Shown: positions 14,074 to 25,000 of the stretch, piece after piece | How positions within the stretch are numbered: position 1 is the first letter of the stretch | Layout of the letters: each line of letters opens with the position of its first letter | Made by a program: the position numbers and the translations under genes | The notes under the pieces: model-generated | The model's database searches: none | What the model was told of the DNA's origin: nothing | The model's input: only the letters and a program-made list of their open reading frames with translations | DNA from: a virus | Length of the DNA stretch: 52,054 nt | Virus record (IMG/VR): IMGVR_UViG_3300032323_002379 | Span: 1 to 52,054 of that record | Strand: one strand, 5' to 3'

Positions 14074-16074
14074 TTATGCCTTAATAATATAATAAATTGC
14101 CAAGTACGGAGGCATGTTGGCATCTGTTCCACTTGAACCAATGGTACTGATACCTACTGAAACTCCTGTGAATGCTGATTCGGTGTTTCTGTCTTGATAA
14201 TTGGCATCGTCGCTAGTAGCTCTGATTGATACTGCATCAAACGTCGCATCAGTGTTGGCGTCGGTTAATACTCGGCTCATTTGGTGGGCATGCCCAGGAT
14301 CTGTAACTGTGGCAGTATGCGTGTGACTGACAACAATGGCATCTTTGGACCCACCAGTTGCACCAGTAGCGTATAATCCGCCGGCACCTACCGGAACTCT
14401 GTTGGTATAGTTAGGTAAATTAAATGTTGTTGAGTTATTACCAACACCAAACGTGGTACCTAAAATAGCAAATAGTGCAGAATAGTTTACTCTTGAAACT
14501 TCTTGTCCGTTACACAATAACCAACCGGTTGGAGGGCTGGCAGTAGGCCACATCATTAAGCCGCCGGTTGGTGATCCGTTTACTTGTACAAAGGCAGTAG
14601 TGGCCACTGCGGTGTTAGCTGTACCCGGTGGCATAGTGGGTGTTGTAATTGTACTACCAACGTTTAAATTACCACTAATACCTGCGCCACCAACTACTAC
14701 TAGTGCGCCGGTTGTGGTAGATACGCTTGCATTGCCGGAAGCGGCAACTATGTTTCCGCCGGAGACGATATTGCCTGTTGTGGCCATGTAATTAATTGGA
14801 TTATTAATTGATACAGCATCAGTAATTTTTTGAATATAGTAAAGAGCATAGTACGGAGGAAGATTTGTATTTGTTGCACTTGATCCTTGTGTAGATATAC
14901 TAGTTGAAGTGGACACGGAACCGCTTGGCGTGCCGGCAGTTTGTTCATTGACAGATATTCCGGTTGTGGCCGGTTGTGTTTGTAATGTTCCCCAATTCCT
15001 ATTACTGCCGCCACCGTGTAAACTTTCGTCAATGTTTGTAAATCCCATTGGTGTGCTATGACGATGGCCCGGATCCGTTATTCCGTGGCTATGGTTAGGT
15101 AACTGACTGCCAGTAAATGTGCTTGTACTTGTGGCTGTATGCGAATGTGACACCAACACAGAATCGGCTGAACCGCCGGTAGCTCCTGGTGCGTATGTGT
15201 TTCCAGCACCAACTACAAATCTATTTCTAAGATCAACGGTTCCATTAGTGCCGTCGGCTATATGCCAGCCGTCCGGTATGGTATTCAAGGGACCAGACCA
15301 CATGGCAATGGTACCTACTGGTATACCTAAATTTAATGTGTTAAGAGTACTATTAACAGGAATACTGCTTAGATTTGTAACACGGCCTTTGCTATCAACA
15401 GTGATTTGTGGAACGCTTACTGCTCCGCCGTAAGTTCCGGCTGTAACTCCTGTAGTGGTTAGATTTAATCCAGGTGTGCCAAATGTGGTATTGGCAGTAA
15501 TCTCGGCTGTGTTACTGATTAATGTTTGCGACGGAAACGTAATTGTAATATTGCTCGCAGCGGTAATACGACCTTTTGCATCTACTGTAAGTTGTGGAAC
15601 TGCTAGTGTGTTTCCAAATGTTCCTACGTTTACATTTATTGTTCGCAAGTTAGCAGATATAGTACTGTTATTACCGGATATAATTACATCTGTAGTATCT
15701 ACATTGCCAAAACTAGATGCTGTAGTCAACCCGTTAGTTGTCGCATCAGCTATTGCAGCTCTTGATGCATAAAGATTAGGAACTTGAATACTGCTAGCAA
15801 CGTTCAGCGGAGTACTATCACTAACTGTGCTCACCAATACCGAACCAGTAATAATTCCTGTAGCTGTTACTGTTTGAGAATCAATTCTACCTGTAATATT
15901 TAAATTGGCTCCAGTAATATTACCTGCCACAGCAAGAACAGGCAGTGCGGTCATATAAGATTTAAGACTGGATGCTTCAATTTTTTGTGTTACATTTGCA
16001 TTTTCAACAGGTAGTTGAGTCAGATCTATAACTGATGTAGTTAATGGTAATTGACCTATTTCTATTGCTGCCAT
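14074..16074 (-). CDS. Tail fibre, anchor family B, with two collar domains
   Basis: This 666-residue fibre has the family B anchor (AIEIGQLPLTTSVIDLTQLP), the same shaft as the downstream paralogue and a gp12-type collar at ~250-430 (VGTIAMWSGPLNTIPDGW, VDLRNRFVVGAG, SHSHTATSTSTFTG). After the shared region it diverges. A second, different collar domain follows: GGLMMWPTASPPTGWLLCNG, VNYSALFAILGTTFGVGN, FNLPNYTNRVPVGAGG, SHTHTATVTDPGHAH. It ends MPPYLAIYYIIKA. Two collars in one chain are unusual against the single collar of T4 gp12. The second resembles the collar of Mu/lambda-type fibres with the full SxLFxxxGTxxG segment, so it probably has a separate origin. First in the fibre operon after the 5051-residue gene; AGGA precedes ATG 16074. 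Confidence 0.8.
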   Translation of the reverse strand: MAAIEIGQLPLTTSVIDLTQLPVENANVTQKIEASSLKSYMTALPVLAVAGNITGANLNITGRIDSQTVTATGIITGSVLVSTVSDSTPLNVASSIQVPNLYASRAAIADATTNGLTTASSFGNVDTTDVIISGNNSTISANLRTINVNVGTFGNTLAVPQLTVDAKGRITAASNITITFPSQTLISNTAEITANTTFGTPGLNLTTTGVTAGTYGGAVSVPQITVDSKGRVTNLSSIPVNSTLNTLNLGIPVGTIAMWSGPLNTIPDGWHIADGTNGTVDLRNRFVVGAGNTYAPGATGGSADSVLVSHSHTATSTSTFTGSQLPNHSHGITDPGHRHSTPMGFTNIDESLHGGGSNRNWGTLQTQPATTGISVNEQTAGTPSGSVSTSTSISTQGSSATNTNLPPYYALYYIQKITDAVSINNPINYMATTGNIVSGGNIVAASGNASVSTTTGALVVVGGAGISGNLNVGSTITTPTMPPGTANTAVATTAFVQVNGSPTGGLMMWPTASPPTGWLLCNGQEVSRVNYSALFAILGTTFGVGNNSTTFNLPNYTNRVPVGAGGLYATGATGGSKDAIVVSHTHTATVTDPGHAHQMSRVLTDANTDATFDAVSIRATSDDANYQDRNTESAFTGVSVGISTIGSSGTDANMPPYLAIYYIIKA
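14660..16074 (-). repeat. Copy 2 of a tandem fibre-gene duplication
   Basis: This is the partner of 12620-14068. The duplicated unit covers anchor, shaft and first collar but not the C-terminal tip, which differs completely between the two genes. Boundaries are approximate. Confidence 0.7.
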
Positions 16075-16089
16075 TTTAATTCCTAATTG

Positions 16090-19000
16090 TTAATTTACAG
16101 TTGCTAGTTTGATGAATCTTGCCTGTAGTGTACCACTGCCCTCCAGGCCGCCGCCGTCTGTTACTGCGTTTAGTTCTGGTGTTGCGGTGACCAAGTTTGA
16201 CGCAAAGTTGTCAACAATGAAATCACCGGTATCAGTTTGGAACGCATTGCCGCCGCCGGGTGGAGCATTTAACCATGTTAATTCATGAGCACGACCTGGT
16301 ACTAACTGATCCAATCCTGTGTCAACTACACGACTACCAATCACGTGAGTGTTTGCTATACCCGTACCATCAACACCTCTACGAATTTGAGTAAGAACAT
16401 TGGTATTAATTAATTTAACATTACTTATATTAAATGTAGATCCAGTAACATTAGCATTGGCATTAGCTGCAATGTAAGTGTTACCCAAGTAACTGACTAT
16501 GTCGGTAGCCACATAAACAACATTGGCTACCCATGGCTTGACTTCTTTGGCTATATTTCTATAGTAATAAATTTTTTCTCCGTTAATAAAGACCACACCT
16601 GGTAATGCTCCATTGGGATTTGGTGTTGGAAGAAGACTTGCATTATTGACATAGATGTTGGAATCAGTGTAATTTAAATTAGCGGTCAATACGGCAGTAT
16701 TGGCCCCGTTAATTCTGTAGTATGTTGGCCAAACTGTTGCCGTTCCGTCGGGTTGGGTAATCATGTTGTGCATCATACGATAACCAACATTGGCTGTGCC
16801 CGACAGCATCAATGTGTAAACTTCAATGTTGAGATTATCAAATACTCTGCCTGGCACAAACTCTTCTGGTCCGTGACTGCTGTAAGTGTCAACATACTTG
16901 CCGCCATCAACATTGATATCTTCTGGGCGCAATCCCAAACTGGTATCTGTGTAGTTGCTATTGATGATTGTGTCCACATACAGAGGATTATTTTCAGGGC
17001 CGTAAGCGATTGATACATTTGCACCTACGTTTTCGTCAACTAGGTTGGAACCAATGTTACCAAACACGGTAATGGCATTGTCGTTAACAGTACCAATGGT
17101 CCACAATCCATTATTGAAATTGGAACCCGATAGGTCAATAATTTGTCCGGGCCCAAAATTTTCTCTTTCAAAGTTAAAACTTTGCACATTGGCTGTAGTG
17201 ATTGTGTTGTTTACAGCAAAGAAACGCAGTACATTGCTTGTAATAGAAATGTTGCTGGTAAACTTACTACCTAAAACTTGTACACCAGGATAATCTATTC
17301 CGGAGAACAACTGTGTAAGATTACGACCAGGCATGCCTGTACCGGGTTGATAGTATGCCATAGTTCTGTCATTGGCATTTGTAAAATCAACGGCATTTAT
17401 TCTTTGATACTTGGTAACATCAAACACATATGTAATACCGTTGACTCTGGCCTGAAGATTGGAATTAATTGAGTAAGTGGGATTGCTGCCATTTTGCGAT
17501 GCTGTTCTTAACCAATGCACTGTGCCTTTTTGCAATGTGCCTATAGTATTGGAAATAAACACCAAATTTGAATTAATGACATTGGCACGAACAGTTGCTA
17601 CACCTGTAGCCAAACCTCCAATTGCTTCGTTGGTACTTACTGTTACCAAGTCAAGATTTCCGTTAATACTTGCAGGATCGTTCTTGTAGTATGTGATTGG
17701 TTTGTCTAGCGATACAATTGCACTAGGCACAACAGTTGCGTCAACCGGCATGGTGTTTGCGTAGTTGAATGTGACAAAACTATTCCCGCTGATGCTAGCG
17801 TTAGCGTTAGCAAAATAAGTAGCACTGTTGGCATACAAGTTACTTGATGATGCAAGAATATTTGCTATTATAATATTGCCAAGATAATCTAGAACAATAC
17901 TGCTTGTGTTGTAGATCGTGTTCGGTTGCCATGTTACAACATTGGCATTGATTCTTACCGAAGCAACATTTCCATTAGCATAGAACCAGGCAAAACTTCT
18001 TCCAGAAACATTTGCGGTAGTGTTGGCACTAATAAAAGTTTGTTGATTGATACTGAAAACTTCGTTAGGCTGTATCACGGCACTTGGTGTCCATGCTATA
18101 GTATTGGCTCTAGGCACAATTCTAACATTGCCTGGGTTTAAAGTAACTCTAGCAGACCCCAAGGTAACATTGCCCGGATTAAAGGTAACTGCCTGGGCAG
18201 TTTTTGCCACAACATTGCCTGAACTAAATGTTAAATTGCTTGATGTGGCTGCAACAACATTGGCATTGCCAAAGTAACGCGAACTGTTGGCAAACAGGTT
18301 TGCACCAATCACTTGAGTGTTGGCAATAAACACATTACCAAGATATTGAATCACATAATTTGTAGTGTCATAAACAATACCTGGTTCCCAAACTACAACG
18401 TTGGCATTTATTCTGCCGGCTCTTGGCGTAGAATTTGACCATGCGGGGAAACTAAAACTTCTACCAGTGGCATTGGCTGTGGTGTTAGCAAGTACAAAAA
18501 CATTACCTGCTGTGGCAAATACACTGGAATTATTAATGTTCACCGGGTCAAATATATAGGAGGCTGTATTTGAATATGTCAACACGTTGGCATTTAATAC
18601 CGTACCTACACCAGGGAAAGTATAAGATACACCGGATATGTTTGCACTGGTGTTTGCGTTGATAAAATAATTTACGCCAAATTTTACAATGGTGTTGGCA
18701 GCATAAGTCTGTGTGTTATCATAATCAACTATAGCAGCATTTTCATATGTGATCGAAGAGTTTCCGCCAAATGCATTAGCAAAGGTCACACTCAGTGCAG
18801 ATACCGAAGTATTTGCGTTAGATGCAACCAGTAAATTACTGTTGTAGGCAACAATTACATTGCTTGCATATATTACATTGGCGTATGTGGCTACTGTGTT
18901 TGCACGCCATGCTTCGCCATTATACGAAACAGTATCGCCTAGGTAGTATACAGAGTTTGGTAACCATGCCTGAACATTTGAAGAATAGGTAATTCTATCA

Positions 19001-22000
19001 AATTTAATTCTAGTGTCAATCGATCTGGTTGTGTTATAACTTAAAGCGGGATCAGGTCTATAAAACACATTTTTTAATCTTGCCACTGCTGCTGCCGCGG
19101 TGTTAGGATCAATTACTCTGATTCTGGTATTCCCTGATTGATAACCAAATCCTGGATCAACAATTGTAACATCAGATATCCGACCTGTGACAGCATCAAT
19201 ATTGGCCTGTAAGTTGGCCTGTATACCTGATCCTATAATTTCCAATATTGGTCTAACTGTAAATCCATCTCCTTGATCGACTATGAGTGTGCTAACGATC
19301 TGACCAGACACATCAATTGTAGACACGTTACCAAAATTAAATGTTACATTGGCAGTACTTGCAACAATAGCATTAGCAAACGGGAAGAATGATGCACTAT
19401 TGGCCCACAAGTTTGCGTTGATTACTTCTGTGTTGGCAATATAAACATTATTACTAAAACTGATTACATATGTTTCAGTATTATATACTGTGTCATTGGT
19501 CCATGGCACTATTGGCGTGTTTATTCTAGCTGCACGTGGTGTAGAGTTACTCCATGACGAGAAGCTATAACTTTGTCCAGATGCATTGGCAGATGCGTTT
19601 GCCAGCACATAGGTATTACCTAAATAAGCAATGATATCGTCGGTAGTAAACGAACTTGTTGGTGTCCACGGGGTGGCTCCGTCTATTCCTACTAGTGCAG
19701 TAATTTCCGCTCCAGTATCTCTACTTCCGTATCCGTTTATAATAACCTGAGGTGTAGTAGTGTATCCTTGTCCAGGATTAATTATGTTGATTGATGTAAT
19801 TGATCCTGTAGTTAAATCAATTTCTGCCTCGGCTGTTGCGCCGGTTCCGCCGCCGCCAGTAATTATAACCAATGGTGGCTGTTCGTAAGCAACGCCTGCA
19901 TTAACAACTTCTATACTACTAACTTGATATTTGTAATTGTTTAGCCAATGTTGATATGGTAACAATTGATAAATTTGACTGTCTAAACTTGAAGATCCAT
20001 TTGGACTACGATAAGTTTTTGACAATGTGTCATAATATCCAGGTAAATCAAAATCTGTAATGTTGCCATCAATTGTGTCGCTACCTTCATAATCAAGTAC
20101 GTATTCACGCACTTGTGTTCTATAAGGTTTTACTTCGTTAATGTAATCAAGATAATAAGTTTGGTTATCTCTTACAAAATTAGGATATTGATCTAATTTT
20201 CTAATTTTATGCAATACATTTATAAAGCTTGTTTTGAACACCCAATCAACATTTTTTTGTTCTGACAGTACATAATTTAGTAGTGCAAATACCAGTTGAC
20301 TGAACTGTGAACTCAAGGACTTAACAAAAATGTCTTCTACGATCGCAGTTGCAATGCTACGTACTTCGTCTGTTGGGTTTTGATCAAATCTTACTGTATC
20401 AAATACAGATGTATCAAAACTAGCGCCATCGATGGCCAGATTGTACAATGATTCTTTGAGTTGAACTGTGCCACGCTCTAATCCTACCAAGCTCAATGTG
20501 CCATCGTTGTTAACAACATAGTATGCAAATCTTCCGCTGCCGTCGTTGTTAACTAACAAAATGTTGCCCGGAGACAATGGTAAAGTTCCTATCTCGGCAA
20601 AAGTTTCAATGGTGTAATCAACCAGTTGAGTTCTATCAAAACTTGCTTCATACCAATCAACAAGATCTATATAAAAATCAGTACGATATGTTTGTATCTT
20701 AATCAATTCCCATTGTCTGTCTTGTGTTAATTCTGATATAGTCCACAATCCGCTGTGTCTAGTATCTTCTTCGACTAAAATCTTATAACCAATTGGTAAA
20801 GCGGATAATTCTAAATAATCTAAATTTTCGTAATTTGGGGTTTTTTCATCGTACAGACCCGAATTCTGATCTGGTATAGGATCAGCAGTGTAGAATTTTT
20901 GATTATCAAAAGCTACCACAATAGGAACTTGAATAAGAACAAAGTTAATGTAATTGACAAAGTTGGCCAATGCTGTTGTTCTATTAATAAACACGCTTTG
21001 TCTTGGTCTTGATGCTACACCGTATTTTTGGCTCTCTGGTAGCGCCGGGTCAGGAACCAAGCTTCCATCTATAGTAACACCACATAAACTATCGATAAAT
21101 TTTTGAATTATCTTTTCTTGTGGGTCAACAATTGGAGAATTTTCCTGTATCAAGTGATATTCACTATGAATGATATTATTATCGTTGCTGATAAGATTAT
21201 AATTTATATGCAGGATAGTGTCAGTGCCGGACAGATATCTAGTAACATGATACAAATTAAATGCATCATTTCTAATCGCAGCAATATAAGGAACACCTGC
21301 AGTTTGAGGATTTTCAATTATTTCTGCGATACTGCCAGCGCTCTTGGATTTAGTGCTGTAAGATTCTGTAGTAAACTTGTTGATTACCCAATAATAATAT
21401 TTGGCCTTTACCAATCCTGTTGGCTTGTCAACATAATAAGCAACAGAGTATCTGGTATTATCTGGAAACTTCACTGTGCCTTCGCCGGTATAACTGCCTG
21501 GCGGCACATCGCTTTCGATCCACTCGCAAATTTCAATTGTGGACCCAGGGAAAGTAGTTGCCCATGTTTTACTTCTATAAGTCAACGATCCTTGTTCATA
21601 ATCGATGTATCTAACAGAATCTAAATTCCACCATAGTTTGCCTATATTTTCTTTGCCCCAGCTGACTACCGTACCAACGTCGGTTGTAAAGACTGGATTC
21701 AATGGACCCACCTGTGGTGTGTTAACATCAATGGTAGGGTTAGCTTGATTATATCTTGCAGGATCAAAAGAACTGATGTAGTCTAGTTCCTGTTCAGCGA
21801 TACCTAAGATTTTTCCTTTAAGCGGGTCAATGTAATCAAATGTTGATAACATTTCTTGTTTAGTTTTATCAAATACAAATATTCTATTGATACTTTCTAG
21901 ATCGACTTTCGCTTCTTTTTGTCTGATTACGTTCCAGGACTTACGATTGTTTTCGTTATTGTACACGTAGACTTCGCCAGCCTGTTCGACCACGTTATTA

Positions 22001-25000
22001 TCAAACTTGGCTCCAATTACTAAAAATCCTTGGTTGGCATCAATACTTGATCCAAAGAAAGCTTCTCCCACGATATTGTCGGGCGATAATTGTTGAACAA
22101 ATGTGAACTGCCCCGGATTGGTTATACTATTTTGCGGGCTTACGATAAAATCAAACACATAAGCCGTGCCGGCGTTCAAACTAAAATCTGCAAATCTAGT
22201 GCTATCCTGATCAAATACCGTTTCGCCGGCGTCAATAAACAACGGGCTTCTAGTGTCTGAACCTTGACTGGCAACTATTAAAGTTCCGGCCGTGTCTGTG
22301 ATCTTGACAAATGTGCCAAAATATTCTGACTCCTCCTGGTAGGGGTGTTCGATTGCCTGAGTAAACGGATATATGTCTAGACCAAGTTTGCTTACAGCAT
22401 CACCGAAACCAGGTAGGATATTTAATACATTAAAAGCAATTTTAGAATCACTGTTTAGTTTTAGTTGTCCATTAAACACAGTTGCAGTTACACCAGGTAT
22501 TACAGAATTGTTTATATCAGCAACTGCATCCGCTATAGATCTGCCTGTAAATACTACTTCCACGCCATTAATACGCAAACTGTCGCCGATATCAACAACT
22601 GGTGTTGGTACACTGGTAGTAATTGATAAAAATCCGGCGGCCTCGCCCGGGGAGTCGCTAGTAATAGTAAATTCGTTACTTACAGAAACACCTATTATAT
22701 CTCCGCTGGTAGTCGCCGAACTTGAAGACGTGTATGTGAATGTATTCAGAGAAGTTACTGCTGTGACTACAAATGTGCCTGATGCTGCGATACCAGAAGT
22801 GATAGATACAATTACACTGTCGCCGACAACAAGGTCGTGCATGACCGATGTCACTGTGACTGTGGTCCCTGACTGTGTGTAAGTACCGTTGATGTTTTTT
22901 GTACTGACCGACACCACGGTATATCTTCCAGATTCAGCAGTGCCGCTTAGGATATCAGCATTAATAATATCACCAATTTTTAATCCGTGATTGGCGGCGC
23001 CGACAGTTATCACAATACCAGACTGTACATAACTGGCAGCTAGACTAATAAAAGGTTGAGAAATATTTCCAATTGCTTCACCGTATATTCTACCTTGATT
23101 AGCATATCTGTAAACTCTGCCGGCAAAGTAGTCTGGTCTTACGTAATTAGGAGCTCCAATATACAATGAACAATTATTAGGGCACATATCAATGGATGTA
23201 CCAAATCGTGCTCCGGCAGTAGCTACATCATCGCCCACTCGAGAAACAAGTTGGAAATCATTTATTTCAATTTCAACAAATTGGCCACCCGGCGGGGTGT
23301 TAACAAAGACGATAGAGTTGCCAACTTTATTGTAATCTGTACCTTCAACAGCGTCTACACTGTTAACAGTCACTCGATAAGTGGTTCCAATATTTCTATT
23401 CGGAATAAACGTTGAAGTAATACCGTCTGTGTAAAATCCTTCTTTAACTCTATCGTATATGAATGCTGCACCAGAATTTATTTTTGAATCAATATCTACT
23501 TCTGGTGCTCCTACTAAGATTTGAGCACCATCAGTACTACTCTTAATTGTTTGTCCAAATTGACCAATATTTCCTGCCGTTGCCGTAATATTAGAAATAA
23601 ATTTGTAGTACGATAATTGGTTAACAGTGATTATATCCTGACCTTCGATGGATCTAAAATCAATTACTCGTCCGTTAAGAGTATAATCTAAATCAGCAAT
23701 ATATATTCTGTTCTGCCCACCAACACCAACAGAATCTACGCTGGCCGGTGTGTAATCTAAAGTATATGATGTGACAGTAATTACACCGCTGCTAGTAACG
23801 CTTACATTAGAATCCATGGCAAACGTATCTACATCTAAGATAGCTCTTACGTTGGCATATCCGCTTGTAGCAGTGCCTGAAGTCACATAAACATTTGCTC
23901 GCGGCCAGATGTTGATGGCTCCGCTTGTGCTTGCTGATGTACCGGATGTGTAGATAAATGTATTCTCGTCTACAACATTAGAAACAATGTAGGATCCTTG
24001 AGTTGAAGATCCGCTTTGTACATTTGCCCAAATTGGTTGTCCAATTTTTAATCCGTGGTCTGTGGCTGTAACAGTTACGTTCGTTCCAATCTGAGAATAA
24101 GTGCCCGACGGAACAGTAAATCCATGATTTGAAATTGATGCTATAACATTGGATGTAGTTTGGTCGTATGATCCTGACAGTTTTACAATTGATGTTGTTT
24201 CGGCCGGTGCTATAGTAAGTGCATAAGCATAAAAAGATTCTGCTCCGGGGGCACCAACATAGAGCCACTTGTCATCTCTAGAGATAGCAACACTGGTTCC
24301 AAATTTGTGCCCGGCTGCTCCGTCGCTAGCTCTTAAAGCTGCAATAAAGTTCGCGCCGGTTGATGGATCATAGTTATAAACGAAAACAACACCGCGATCT
24401 GACAATGTTTTTGGAGCACCAACTACAATAACTCTATTACCGATATCTAAACTTTGTCCAAATCCTTCTGCGTAAGAAATAAATGGTTGGATAACCGTAG
24501 ACTGTGTAAAATTATCTCCGGTGGCTGCTCTTGAAAATACCCGGACCAGGCCTGTACCAACGCCAGCGGCGCCTGGTGCACCAATGATCATGGTGGTTGA
24601 ATTTTCGTTTAGTCTAAGGCTCGCCCCATACTCGTTTCCGGTATTGTAATCTTCTGTGTTGAGTGCTAAACTTCGACCACCGGTCCAAACTTCGGACTTT
24701 TCATAAACACGCCAGTCTCCGTTGTTGTCAACCCAAAGTTTATCATTCTCTCTCCAGTAATACGGCGGAGTTAGATCCACTATTCCAAAGTCAGTGGCAG
24801 ATCTTACACTAGTTAATAGAAAGATTGTTCCGGTTCCGTATACTTGTCCAACCTCTTGAATTAGCGCAGGGTTTCTGGATGCAGTTACAAAAAATGAATT
24901 GCTATCTATTAATTCAAATACTCTATAAAAGCCATCAAAGTCTGGATCAAAATTGCGGAACGCAAGGATATTGCCTTCTTGAAAATTATGCGGATCAAAA

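Noticed and set aside
2417-16074. Diversity-generating retroelement target
   Set aside because: No reverse transcriptase, accessory gene or template/variable repeat pair was seen; fibre repeats are ordinary paralogues.
16400-19610. CRISPR array or other DNA repeat system
   Set aside because: The repeats are in a coding frame, diverged and unevenly spaced, with no constant direct repeat and unique spacers.
21103-21624. 173-residue open frame on the plus strand
   Set aside because: It lies wholly opposite the giant structural gene, begins mid-frame without a ribosome site and resembles no family; an antisense shadow.
22373-22882. 169-residue open frame on the plus strand
   Set aside because: It is antisense to the giant gene and its P/S/T/V-rich composition reflects the complementary codons of repeat segments.
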